From contig DAONFA010000058.1 of NCBI GenBank assembly GCA_035403355.1, positions 1 to 5,456 of the forward strand: a DNA stretch of 5,456 nt, given 5' to 3'. The notes beneath the pieces are model-generated. The model did no database searches and was not told where the DNA came from. It saw only the letters and a program-made list of their open reading frames with translations. A program made the position numbers and the translations under genes. Numbering within the stretch: the stretch's first letter is position 1; every line of letters begins with the position of its first letter. The stretch is from Candidatus Cloacimonas sp. Its GTDB lineage: Bacteria; Cloacimonadota; Cloacimonadia; Cloacimonadales; Cloacimonadaceae. Positions 1 to 5,371 of this stretch are shown piece after piece.

Positions 1-72
1 AGGGTTGAGAAGGTTGAGAGGGTTGAGAAGGTTGAGAGGGTTGAGAAGGTTGAGAAGGTTGAGAGGGTTGAG
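1..72. repeat. 9-bp tandem repeat (minisatellite), 8 units, cut by window edge
   Basis: Eight head-to-tail copies of the 9-mer A(A/G)GGTTGAG fill this stretch exactly. The only variable base is the second of each unit, in the order G,A,G,A,G,A,A,G, so the first six units form three copies of an 18-bp higher-order unit. The array stops sharply at ATAC and begins at base 1, so it probably continues to the left. Because 9 is a multiple of 3, the plus strand reads as alternating Arg/Lys-Val-Glu triplets in frame 1, and that frame stays open to a TAG at 187-189. The array may therefore be an intergenic minisatellite or the end of a coding repeat. Near-perfect identity indicates recent expansion or homogenisation. 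Confidence 0.93.
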
Positions 73-285
73 ATACAAAAATGGCTGAAAAACACTTTTC
101 CCTACGCTCTTTTGCCCTCTGCCAAAAGCCCCTTAGGGCAACACAATAATAGCGATGGGTGCGTAAGCCCCTCGGAAGGAGAAAGATAGAACCCCCCCTC
201 TAAATTTAATATTCTGATGCCGAAAAGGGTAATCCGGAAGCTAGAAAGCAATTACGAGGCAAGCATTTAGGATTTATCAAAATAA
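73..285. other. Intergenic stretch after nadD, no gene recognised
   Basis: This 213-base segment separates the end of the operon from the tandem repeat. I see no gene with a ribosome-binding site and no convincing rho-independent terminator for the minus-strand operon. The best candidate is a 4-bp GCCC/GGGC stem (128-139) followed on the minus strand by TTTT, which is weak. Other visible items are a 7-base C run at 192-198, a loose 6-bp inverted repeat (CTTTTG 109-114, CAAAAG 123-128) and an 8-bp direct repeat AAGCCCCT (126-133 and 165-172). Composition is patchier and more G/C-rich in 100-200 than in the flanking genes. It could be part of an interspersed repeat, but that cannot be judged from one copy. 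Confidence 0.6.
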
Positions 286-864
286 CTATATTATTTCTTG
301 GTAGAGCCAGGTTATTTCCTGTTCCAGTTCTTCCGGAACCATACCTTGAATGCTTTCTCCGTTTTTTATGCGTTGTCTGATATCAGTTGCGGAAATAGAG
401 CAAAGTTCAATATTTAGCACAGTTGCTTTCAGCTGATTAATAACTTTCGGTAGAAGGGGATAGCCGGGACGAGGTAATATTATAAAATGCAATTCCTTAG
501 CTAAATACGGGTAATCATACCACAAATGCAATTTTTCCAGATTGTCCGCTCCGATAACAAAACTGAAATCTACTTCCGGATAGAGGTTACCAAGCTTTTG
601 CATTAAATGAGCCGTATAGCCGCTACCTTCCTGGTCAGCATCGGAAACGGCAAAACAGGGATTGTGCTGAATTGCTTTTTGCACTAAGGCAAAGCGTTTT
701 TCAAAAGGGAGCACAATCGTCGTCTTCTTAAAATGGTGATTTCCACTTGGGACAAAAAGAACTCTCTCGGCAGCTTTTTGTTGCAGAATTTGATTAGCTA
801 TATGCAGATGACCTGAATGGACGGGATCAAAACTACCGCCTAAAACTGCAACCTTAACCTGCAC
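286..864 (-). CDS. nadD: Nicotinate-nucleotide adenylyltransferase (NadD)
   Basis: NadD transfers AMP from ATP to nicotinic acid mononucleotide, giving deaminoNAD, the penultimate step of NAD synthesis, in the cytoplasm. The 192-residue product has the usual family length. Residues 9-19 carry the nucleotidyltransferase signature GGSFDPVHSGH, with the (H/T)xGH motif at 16-19. FVIGAD at 102-107 matches the core Rossmann strand that precedes the substrate-binding Trp region (LHLWYDY), and SISATDIR at 157-163 is the C-terminal ISxTxIR-type ATP-binding motif. The start is GTG (862-864): no other start codon lies before the GGSFDP motif, and the upstream bamD stop ends one base away (TAA, A, GTG). 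A strong Shine-Dalgarno is not visible, so translation probably depends on ribosomes finishing bamD. It is the last gene of the operon. The stop is TAG. Confidence 0.95.
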   Translation of the reverse strand: MQVKVAVLGGSFDPVHSGHLHIANQILQQKAAERVLFVPSGNHHFKKTTIVLPFEKRFALVQKAIQHNPCFAVSDADQEGSGYTAHLMQKLGNLYPEVDFSFVIGADNLEKLHLWYDYPYLAKELHFIILPRPGYPLLPKVINQLKATVLNIELCSISATDIRQRIKNGESIQGMVPEELEQEITWLYQEII

Positions 865-865
865 T

Positions 866-1600
866 TTACTTTTCCAGTTTGGCGAATTTTTTGGCTAAGT
901 TCTTTGCCTCTTTGGAATCGGGATAGCGGATTTTCAAGAGTTCATAGCTGGCTTTGGCTTTGTCGTGATTTTTTTGTTCCAGATGAAGTTTTGCAGAATA
1001 GTAAAGTGCTTTTCGGTCAAGTTCATCAGTATTTCCCAAAGCTGCAATTTCATCAAAATACATCAGTGCGCTGCTATAGTCCTTCATTTTATAGTAGATA
1101 TAGCCGGTTAAATATTGTTTTTCCAAAAGCTTATACTGGCATTTGTGAATATAATCCAATGCTTTTTCATATCTTGGATCATTAGGATAGCGGTCTATAA
1201 AAGTGCGAAATGCCTCAATACAGTTAATAGTTTCGGTTTGATCATATTGCGGGGGCAGAGATTCTTCAAATAGGCATTCTCCTTTGCGAAAATAGGCATC
1301 GGCAACATTTGCGTGATCCGGAAAGGAATTGATAAACTGTTCATATCTGACACGCGCCTCGCTAAACTTATTCATATTGAAATAGCAATCGGCAACTTTC
1401 ATTGTAGCATAAGCAGTTGCAGCGGATTTGCGTTCAAAAGATATTTCTTCATAAATAACGGCAGCACGGGAATATTTCTTTTTGGCAAAAAGCTCATCGG
1501 CGTTTTTCAACTTAGCTTCAGTAGAAAGCTGTGGTTTATTGCTGCTGCAGGCAACAAGGCAAAAAACGGCAATCAGGATAAGAAAGATGTATTTTCGCAA
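866..1600 (-). CDS. bamD: BamD-like outer membrane assembly lipoprotein (TPR)
   Basis: The 244-residue product resembles BamD (YfiO/ComL family), the essential lipoprotein partner of BamA in inserting beta-barrel proteins into the outer membrane; family members are about 240-250 residues. Residues 1-17 form a lipoprotein signal peptide with lipobox LVAC, predicting lipidated Cys18, followed by SSN. Helical TPR-type repeats then run from about 30 to 240, with consensus features such as the A/Y pattern near 34-50, ARVRYEQFINSFPDH near 82-96, a central FRTFIDRYPNDPRY at 131-144 and a C-terminal KASYELLKIRYPDS. The start is TTG (1598-1600): GAGGAA lies six bases upstream and the signal peptide begins immediately, with no ATG nearby. 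It could instead be another TPR lipoprotein of the same fold. Its place beside a second envelope protein fits an outer-membrane role. The stop is TAA. Confidence 0.8.
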   Translation of the reverse strand: MRKYIFLILIAVFCLVACSSNKPQLSTEAKLKNADELFAKKKYSRAAVIYEEISFERKSAATAYATMKVADCYFNMNKFSEARVRYEQFINSFPDHANVADAYFRKGECLFEESLPPQYDQTETINCIEAFRTFIDRYPNDPRYEKALDYIHKCQYKLLEKQYLTGYIYYKMKDYSSALMYFDEIAALGNTDELDRKALYYSAKLHLEQKNHDKAKASYELLKIRYPDSKEAKNLAKKFAKLEK

Positions 1601-1606
1601 AGTAAA

Positions 1607-1612
1607 TTCCTC
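1607..1612 (-). promoter_or_regulatory. Ribosome-binding site deciding the TTG start of bamD
   Basis: The minus strand reads GAGGAA, then six bases, then TTG. This well-placed Shine-Dalgarno supports initiation at TTG, which is also where the lipoprotein signal peptide must begin. It lies in the 17-base gap after the preceding stop codon. Confidence 0.75.
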
Positions 1613-1617
1613 TATTT

Positions 1618-2193
1618 TTAATCAAAATTCCAGAGAAGAAAAACCAGAGAACCGATAGCTACAACAGCAACTAAGGGTTCAAACCAACGGAAATGCAAAG
1701 CGCCCATTCCTGAATAATCAGGATTGGGACGCGGTAAATTATGAGTAGTAATTTTAAGAACCTGTTGAGCAGGAAGCTGTATCTGCCTGGTTTCAAAAAT
1801 ATGCACGGGATAGCGTTCGGTCCGATAAGAAAGGAAGCTGCTTTTTACTGTCTCCTGCCACACAATATTAAGCTTTATCTGCACCAGCAATGCATTATCC
1901 AAACCCAAAGCATTAAGCTGGGGGATATTTTCTTCTTCAGGATAGGATTGGGCACTTTCTGTCCCTTGAAGATTGTAACGCAAATCCGCACCTTTGGCTA
2001 AAAGCAGGTTACTAAGCTTTTGCGTTAATTCAGAATTCCATTCTCCGCAATTAATATCTAAAAAAATTGGCTGTCCGATCTGAATCTCCGTTGCTATTTC
2101 CGATGTGATTTGATCAAGGGTGATAGGATCTTGAAATGATAGGAGTTCGGAAATGAGCAATAGAAAACAGACGAACAGCCAATATTTCTTCAT
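1618..2193 (-). CDS. Uncharacterised envelope protein with signal peptide and C-terminal TM helix
   Basis: I do not recognise this 191-residue protein at family level. Residues 1-20 are a short basic start plus a hydrophobic stretch, consistent with a Sec signal peptide or N-terminal anchor; Cys9 lies inside the hydrophobic core and does not form a lipobox. Residues 21-168 form a soluble, mixed alpha/beta region that would lie outside the cytoplasm. Residues 173-189 are a hydrophobic helix preceded by RWFEP and followed by only two residues, so the protein is probably held in a membrane by its C-terminus. The architecture faintly recalls small envelope proteins with a terminal EP-plus-TM tail in other diderm bacteria, but this is a memory-based resemblance. 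ATG starts three bases after the peptidase stop with no Shine-Dalgarno, suggesting coupled translation. bamD follows directly, consistent with an envelope role. Confidence 0.85.
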   Translation of the reverse strand: MKKYWLFVCFLLLISELLSFQDPITLDQITSEIATEIQIGQPIFLDINCGEWNSELTQKLSNLLLAKGADLRYNLQGTESAQSYPEEENIPQLNALGLDNALLVQIKLNIVWQETVKSSFLSYRTERYPVHIFETRQIQLPAQQVLKITTHNLPRPNPDYSGMGALHFRWFEPLVAVVAIGSLVFLLWNFD

Positions 2194-2196
2194 TAT

Positions 2197-3603
2197 TTAG
2201 TCAGCTTGTAAAAACGCCTTATAGCCAAGATAGGTGGAATACAAATCTGCCTTGGAACACAATTCATACAGCGAATGCATTCCCATTAAGCCCACTCCGC
2301 AATCTAAAACTTCAGCTCCCAAATTGGAAAGAAAGTAAGCAATAGTTCCACCGCCACCTTCATCTACTTTTCCCAGTTCTCCAGATTGCCAGAAAACTTT
2401 TTCCTGATTGAAAAGGCGAATAACTTTGGCAATAAATTCGGCATTAGCATCGTTGCAACTATATTTTCCACCTCTTCCCGTAAATTTGGAAATGCCGATG
2501 CCATAATTAAATATAATGGCATTCTGCTTTTCGTGCACATTAGGATAATTGGGGTCTATGGCAGCAGTAACATCAGCACTTAAAATTTGACTGTTCATAA
2601 AGGTTTTACGCAAGTTTACGCTGCTGTTATCTTCTCCGTTGTGAGCCAGTAAATCGGCAATAAAATCCTGAATAAAAATGCTTTGAGCTCCCGTATTTCC
2701 CTGACTGCCAACTTCTTCCTTATCGGAAAAATAGACCACCATCGTGCGTTTGGGTTTATTGGGAAGGTTATCTGTTAAAGCCATCAAGGCATTATAAGCA
2801 CAAATGCGATCATCCTGTCCGTAGCCAATAACCAGAGAACTATCTAAACCTGAATTACGCGCTTTGAAAGCAGGAACTAATTGCAGTTCAGCACTTTGAA
2901 AATCAGCTTCGGAAATACCATATTTATCGTTCAGCAGTTTTAAGGCATAGTTTTTGATAGCTTCTTTTTCTTCATTCCCCGGTTCCTGCATACCTGAAAA
3001 AACAAGATTCATTTTGCTGGCTTCTATTGCATCGTTTAAGCTTTTGGTATATTGTTCCTTACCTGCCAAATGAGGTAAAAGGTCGGGAATTACAAATACC
3101 GGTTCATCATCTTTTTCACCAATTGAGATGTGCAAAACCGAGCCATCATTTTTAATAATAACTCCATGTAAAGCCAGAGGAGTAGAAACCCACTGATATT
3201 TTTTAATTCCACCATAATAGTGAGTGTGCATACAGCTTAAAGCACTGTTGCTGTCTTCATAGAGAGGATTTTGTTTCAAATCCACACGCGGTGAATCTAT
3301 ATGGGCAGCAACCATATTAAATCCTTTGGAAATAGGTTCACTGCCAATTACAGCCATAGCCATCGTTTTATTGCGAAAAACACTATAGACCTTATGACTG
3401 CCCTTTTTGCCGAGAGGGGTAAATTTGTTTTGCTGTAATATGCTTAAAGTATAAGCAATTGTTTCCCGCTCGGTTTTTGCTTCATTCAGAAACTTAATAT
3501 AGGGCTCGGCATAAGCAAACGCCTTTTTTTGTTCATCCAGGGTAGTTTCTTTCCAGAAATTCCTGCGTTCATAGCTAAGTTTTTCTTGTTTTACCTTTTT
3601 CAT
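2197..3603 (-). CDS. apeA: M18-family zinc aminopeptidase
   Basis: This 468-residue protein belongs to peptidase family M18, cytoplasmic dizinc aminopeptidases that remove N-terminal residues (often acidic) from peptides. The metal and catalytic motifs appear in the expected order: AAHIDSPR at 99-106 (His101), GQDDRICAY at 262-270 (bridging Asp264 or 265), SDKEEVGSQG at 293-302 (catalytic and metal-binding Glu296/Glu297), LSADVTAAIDPNYP at 341-354 (Asp344) and GLMGMHSLYE at 438-447 (His443). The glycine-rich VDEGGGGT at 413-420 is also typical. All ligands look intact, and the length is normal for the family. The C-terminal form MHSLYE...ADLYSTYLGYKAF is closer to the bacterial ApeA branch than to the ApeB branch; the symbol is given on that basis. 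ATG is preceded by GGAG with a five-base gap. It lies 15 bases after greA in the same operon. Substrate preference cannot be read from the sequence. Confidence 0.92.
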   Translation of the reverse strand: MKKVKQEKLSYERRNFWKETTLDEQKKAFAYAEPYIKFLNEAKTERETIAYTLSILQQNKFTPLGKKGSHKVYSVFRNKTMAMAVIGSEPISKGFNMVAAHIDSPRVDLKQNPLYEDSNSALSCMHTHYYGGIKKYQWVSTPLALHGVIIKNDGSVLHISIGEKDDEPVFVIPDLLPHLAGKEQYTKSLNDAIEASKMNLVFSGMQEPGNEEKEAIKNYALKLLNDKYGISEADFQSAELQLVPAFKARNSGLDSSLVIGYGQDDRICAYNALMALTDNLPNKPKRTMVVYFSDKEEVGSQGNTGAQSIFIQDFIADLLAHNGEDNSSVNLRKTFMNSQILSADVTAAIDPNYPNVHEKQNAIIFNYGIGISKFTGRGGKYSCNDANAEFIAKVIRLFNQEKVFWQSGELGKVDEGGGGTIAYFLSNLGAEVLDCGVGLMGMHSLYELCSKADLYSTYLGYKAFLQAD

Positions 3604-3618
3604 TATATCTCCATTTTG

Positions 3619-4098
3619 CTATTTTATTTCAATAATTTTCAGCTTTCTTTCTCCCATTGGAGCTTGCACAATGGCTATTTCACCTATTTTTTTGCTTAAT
3701 AAAGCTCTGCCGATAGGAGAAACCACTGATACCTCTTGAATGCTTTCCTCAGCATAGTAATTTATTTCATCCGCTCCCACCAAATGATAGCAGATGCGTT
3801 CGCTATTTGTAATATCTTCGGCTACACAATAACTTCCGAAACGAACCATATCTTTGGGAAAATCGCTGGTATCTATCACTTTCAAATTGGCACTGCGTCT
3901 GCGGAGATGATCAATTTCACCGTCTATTGCGCGCTGTCTTTCTTTGGCTGCTTTATATTCAGCATTTTCACTAAGGTCACCAAATTCTCGTGCAATAGCA
4001 ACTGCTTTAATCACTTCCGGGCGTTCTGCAAGCAGTTCGTTAATTCTTGTTTGCAATCTTTGCATTCCTGTTTTGGTAATATACTGGCTTAAATCCAA
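3619..4098 (-). CDS. greA: Transcription elongation factor GreA
   Basis: GreA enters the secondary channel of stalled, backtracked RNA polymerase and stimulates cleavage of the extruded RNA 3' end so that elongation resumes. The 159-residue product has the standard length. Residues 1-74 form the N-terminal coiled coil, with the loop motif REFGDLSENAEY at 37-48 carrying the two acidic tip residues (Asp41, Glu44) that hold the catalytic Mg2+. Residues 80-159 form the FKBP-like domain with the signature SPIGRALLSKKIGE at 127-140. The start is TTG (4096-4098): an in-frame stop sits two codons upstream, and the next Met (residue 12) would remove the conserved YITKTGMQRL start of the coiled coil. 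AAGGAG lies 11 bases upstream, inside the end of the preceding gene. The gap to that gene is three bases, suggesting coupled translation. The stop is TAG. Confidence 0.97.
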   Translation of the reverse strand: MDLSQYITKTGMQRLQTRINELLAERPEVIKAVAIAREFGDLSENAEYKAAKERQRAIDGEIDHLRRRSANLKVIDTSDFPKDMVRFGSYCVAEDITNSERICYHLVGADEINYYAEESIQEVSVVSPIGRALLSKKIGEIAIVQAPMGERKLKIIEIK

Positions 4099-4101
4099 TT
4101 C

Positions 4102-4914
4102 TTATTGAGCTCCTTTTTTCTTATTCAAAGTGCGTTGCGCAGCGGTAGCGGCTTTTTTTAAACGGGCATTTCCACTTTTTGTCCAAATCTCTACAGGACT
4201 TTCCAGCTCCGGATAAAAATCCGTTATAGAAGCACAGAGCAATTCTACAATTTGAGGATCACGACTGAAACTGTATTCCTGCCAAATTTTAAGATAATAC
4301 TCAGGATTTAGCTTGGCAACGGTTTTCAGCATTGCAATATGATAGGGAACCGTTTCTCCCAAAGGAGACAGCCATTGCCTGGATAAATAAGCAAGAATTT
4401 CAGGCAAAAGGTCTTCGCGTCTTTTTACCAGTTTTATCAGCAAATTTAAAGCCGATTTTTGTAACTGCAAATTAGCGCTGTTGCTATATTGAAAAACCTT
4501 ATTCAGATATTTTTCAGGATATTTGCGTAAAAGCGGTAACATAATTTTATCAAACAGAGCATTGATTTCTGCCAAAGAAGCAGTTGCCAGCGCTTCATCC
4601 AAAAGAGGCAAATAAACAGAGGGTTTACGATTAAGCAGTTTACTTAAGATTTGAGCAAAAGCAAGCTTGCCGTAAGCTCCTTTTTTATTCCACAAAGCCC
4701 TGTAAAAAGGAAGATAAGCATCATGCTTTTTTCCCAGTTGTTGAACAATATTGCTGGCTACCTGAGTAATAACTTCTGCGGGAATTTTGCCATTTACTCT
4801 TTCCGGATACGCAATAAAGATAATCTCAAAGTCGTAATCACCTTTAGGCAGTTTATTCTTCAGGAAATCTGCTGTGTCTATGTTCAGTCGTTCCTTCCAG
4901 TCAATGGTAAGCAT
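4102..4914 (-). CDS. Uncharacterised helical-repeat (HEAT-like) protein
   Basis: I do not recognise this 270-residue protein. There is no signal peptide or membrane segment, so it should be cytoplasmic. After a mixed first 45 residues, residues 46-240 read as successive amphipathic helices with regularly spaced Leu/Ala and Pro breaks (for example LPLLDEALA near 102, LPLLRKYPEKYLNKV near 126, SALNLLIKLVKRREDLLPEILAYL near 154), a pattern seen in HEAT/ARM-like solenoids and some DNA-alkylation-repair-like folds. The C-terminus (249-270) is strongly basic, ending in NKKKGAQ, which might contact nucleic acid or RNA polymerase; that is inference. The start is ATG with GGGAG five bases upstream. 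It is the first gene of the operon and ends three bases before greA, so it is probably co-translated with GreA. Any functional link to transcription is untested. Confidence 0.85.
   Translation of the reverse strand: MLTIDWKERLNIDTADFLKNKLPKGDYDFEIIFIAYPERVNGKIPAEVITQVASNIVQQLGKKHDAYLPFYRALWNKKGAYGKLAFAQILSKLLNRKPSVYLPLLDEALATASLAEINALFDKIMLPLLRKYPEKYLNKVFQYSNSANLQLQKSALNLLIKLVKRREDLLPEILAYLSRQWLSPLGETVPYHIAMLKTVAKLNPEYYLKIWQEYSFSRDPQIVELLCASITDFYPELESPVEIWTKSGNARLKKAATAAQRTLNKKKGAQ
4110..4115 (-). promoter_or_regulatory. Ribosome-binding site for the TTG start of greA
   Basis: The minus strand reads AAGGAG, then 11 bases, then TTG. The site lies within the last codons of the upstream gene, whose TAA stop falls between it and the start. 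The spacing is at the long end of normal; a nearby in-frame stop leaves TTG as the only start that keeps the whole coiled coil. Confidence 0.55.
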
Positions 4915-4951
4915 TTTTTCTCCCGCTTTTACATATTATCTTTCTTTTTAC

Positions 4952-4981
4952 CTTATGCCTGAAAATCCATTTACCTGTCAA
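4952..4981 (-). promoter_or_regulatory. Candidate sigma70-type promoter for the six-gene operon
   Basis: On the minus strand a perfect TTGACA (4981-4976) is followed after 18 bases by CATAAG (4957-4952), which matches four of six -10 consensus bases. Transcription would begin near 4945, giving a leader of about 30 bases before the ATG at 4914. An alternative -10 with perfect sequence TATAAT lies at 5010-5005 but lacks a good -35 at 16-18 bases. The position in the spacer between the tRNA array and the first protein gene suits an operon promoter. No operator or riboswitch is visible. Confidence 0.4.
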
Positions 4982-5079
4982 TAGAAAAATATAACTGGCA
5001 TAATATTATAGCTATTAGCTCAGCCCAAACAGTGAAACGCACCCCCAATCCAAGCTACTTTTCCTATCTTTTATAAAAC

Positions 5080-5153
5080 TGGCTGGGATGGAAGGAGTTG
5101 AACCCTCACATACGGATCCAGAGTCCGCTGTCCTACCATTAGACGACATCCCA
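5080..5153 (-). tRNA. tRNA-Gln, anticodon CUG
   Basis: The minus strand folds as a complete 74-base tRNA with encoded CCA. The acceptor strands TGGGATG and CATCCCA pair fully, the discriminator is G, the anticodon stem is GCGGA/TCCGT and the loop CTCTGGA gives anticodon CUG (5121-5119), reading the Gln codon CAG. The T-arm is GAGGG-TTCAACT-CCTTC. The U1-A72, G2-C71, G3-C70 and G73 set matches known glutamine identity elements in bacteria. It is the last tRNA of the array, 12 bases after tRNA-Gln(UUG), and its four-base variable loop makes it one base shorter than that neighbour. Confidence 0.97.
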
Positions 5154-5165
5154 TTTATCTTTTTC

Positions 5166-5240
5166 TGGCTGGGCAGGAAGGATTCGAACCCTCGTATAGC
5201 AGGACCAAAACCTGCTGCCTTACCACTTGGCGACTGCCCA
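5166..5240 (-). tRNA. tRNA-Gln, anticodon UUG
   Basis: This is a complete 75-base tRNA on the minus strand with encoded CCA. The acceptor strands are TGGGCAG and CTGCCCA, the discriminator is G, the anticodon stem is GCAGG/CCTGC and the loop TTTTGGT gives anticodon UUG (5208-5206), reading Gln CAA and, by wobble, CAG. The T-arm is GAGGG-TTCGAAT-CCTTC. It shares the T-stem and acceptor start with the adjacent tRNA-Gln(CUG), so the two probably arose by tandem duplication and anticodon change. Confidence 0.97.
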
Positions 5241-5255
5241 GCAGATATTTTCTTC

Positions 5256-5347
5256 TGGCGGAGAGGCAGGGATTTGAACCCTGGGTAGGCTTTTGACCTA
5301 CACACGCTTAGCAGGCGTGCACCTTAAGCCAGCTCGGTCACCTCTCC
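5256..5347 (-). tRNA. tRNA-Ser, anticodon GCU
   Basis: This is a 92-base class II tRNA with encoded CCA. The acceptor strands GGAGAGG and CCTCTCC pair fully, with discriminator G. The anticodon stem is CACGC/GCGTG and the loop CTGCTAA gives anticodon GCU (5312-5310), reading the AGC/AGU serine codons. A long variable arm (GTAGG...CCTAC) forms its own stem, as required for recognition by seryl-tRNA synthetase. The T-arm is CAGGG-TTCAAAT-CCCTG. Confidence 0.97.
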
Positions 5348-5371
5348 ACTTATTTTTCATTGTTTTTTTTC

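Noticed and set aside
1..72. CRISPR array or G-quadruplex reading of the tandem repeat
   Set aside because: The 9-bp units are contiguous with no spacers, so it is not CRISPR. G runs are mostly two bases with long loops, so a stable G-quadruplex is unlikely.
124..139. Possible rho-independent terminator on the minus strand (GCCC-TAAG-GGGC then TTTT)
   Set aside because: The stem has only four base pairs and the T run four bases, and it lies nearly 150 bases after nadD; too weak to call.
102..251. Minus-strand open frame of 49 codons from a TTG at 251 to a TAG at 104-102
   Set aside because: There is no Shine-Dalgarno, the start directly follows a stop, and no family is recognisable; a chance frame is more likely.
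904..1621. Plus-strand open frames (904-1185 and 1313-1621) opposite bamD
   Set aside because: They lie antisense to a well-supported gene, show no domain or ribosome-binding site, and have biased composition expected of shadows.
1741..2583. Plus-strand open frames (1741-2001 and 2386-2583) opposite the envelope protein and M18 peptidase genes
   Set aside because: They are shadows of conserved coding sequence, without recognisable motifs.
3736..4962. Plus-strand open frames (3736-4092 and 4651-4962) opposite greA and the helical-repeat gene
   Set aside because: They are antisense shadows; the hydrophobic look comes from reversed Lys/Glu-rich codons.
5000..5009. AT-rich 10-bp palindrome ATAATATTAT as an operator
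   Set aside because: Short AT palindromes are common in low-GC spacers, and it overlaps a possible -10 element; there is no support for a regulator site.
5088..5288. Plus-strand open frame of 66 codons with an RDLNPG-type ending
   Set aside because: It is the antisense of tRNA genes. The GVEPSH, DSNPR and RDLNPG strings are the familiar translations of reversed T-arms that often appear as false proteins.
5015..5305. Minus-strand open frame of 96 codons across the tRNA array
   Set aside because: It overlaps three tRNA genes on the same strand and has no protein-like features; it is a by-product of tRNA sequence.
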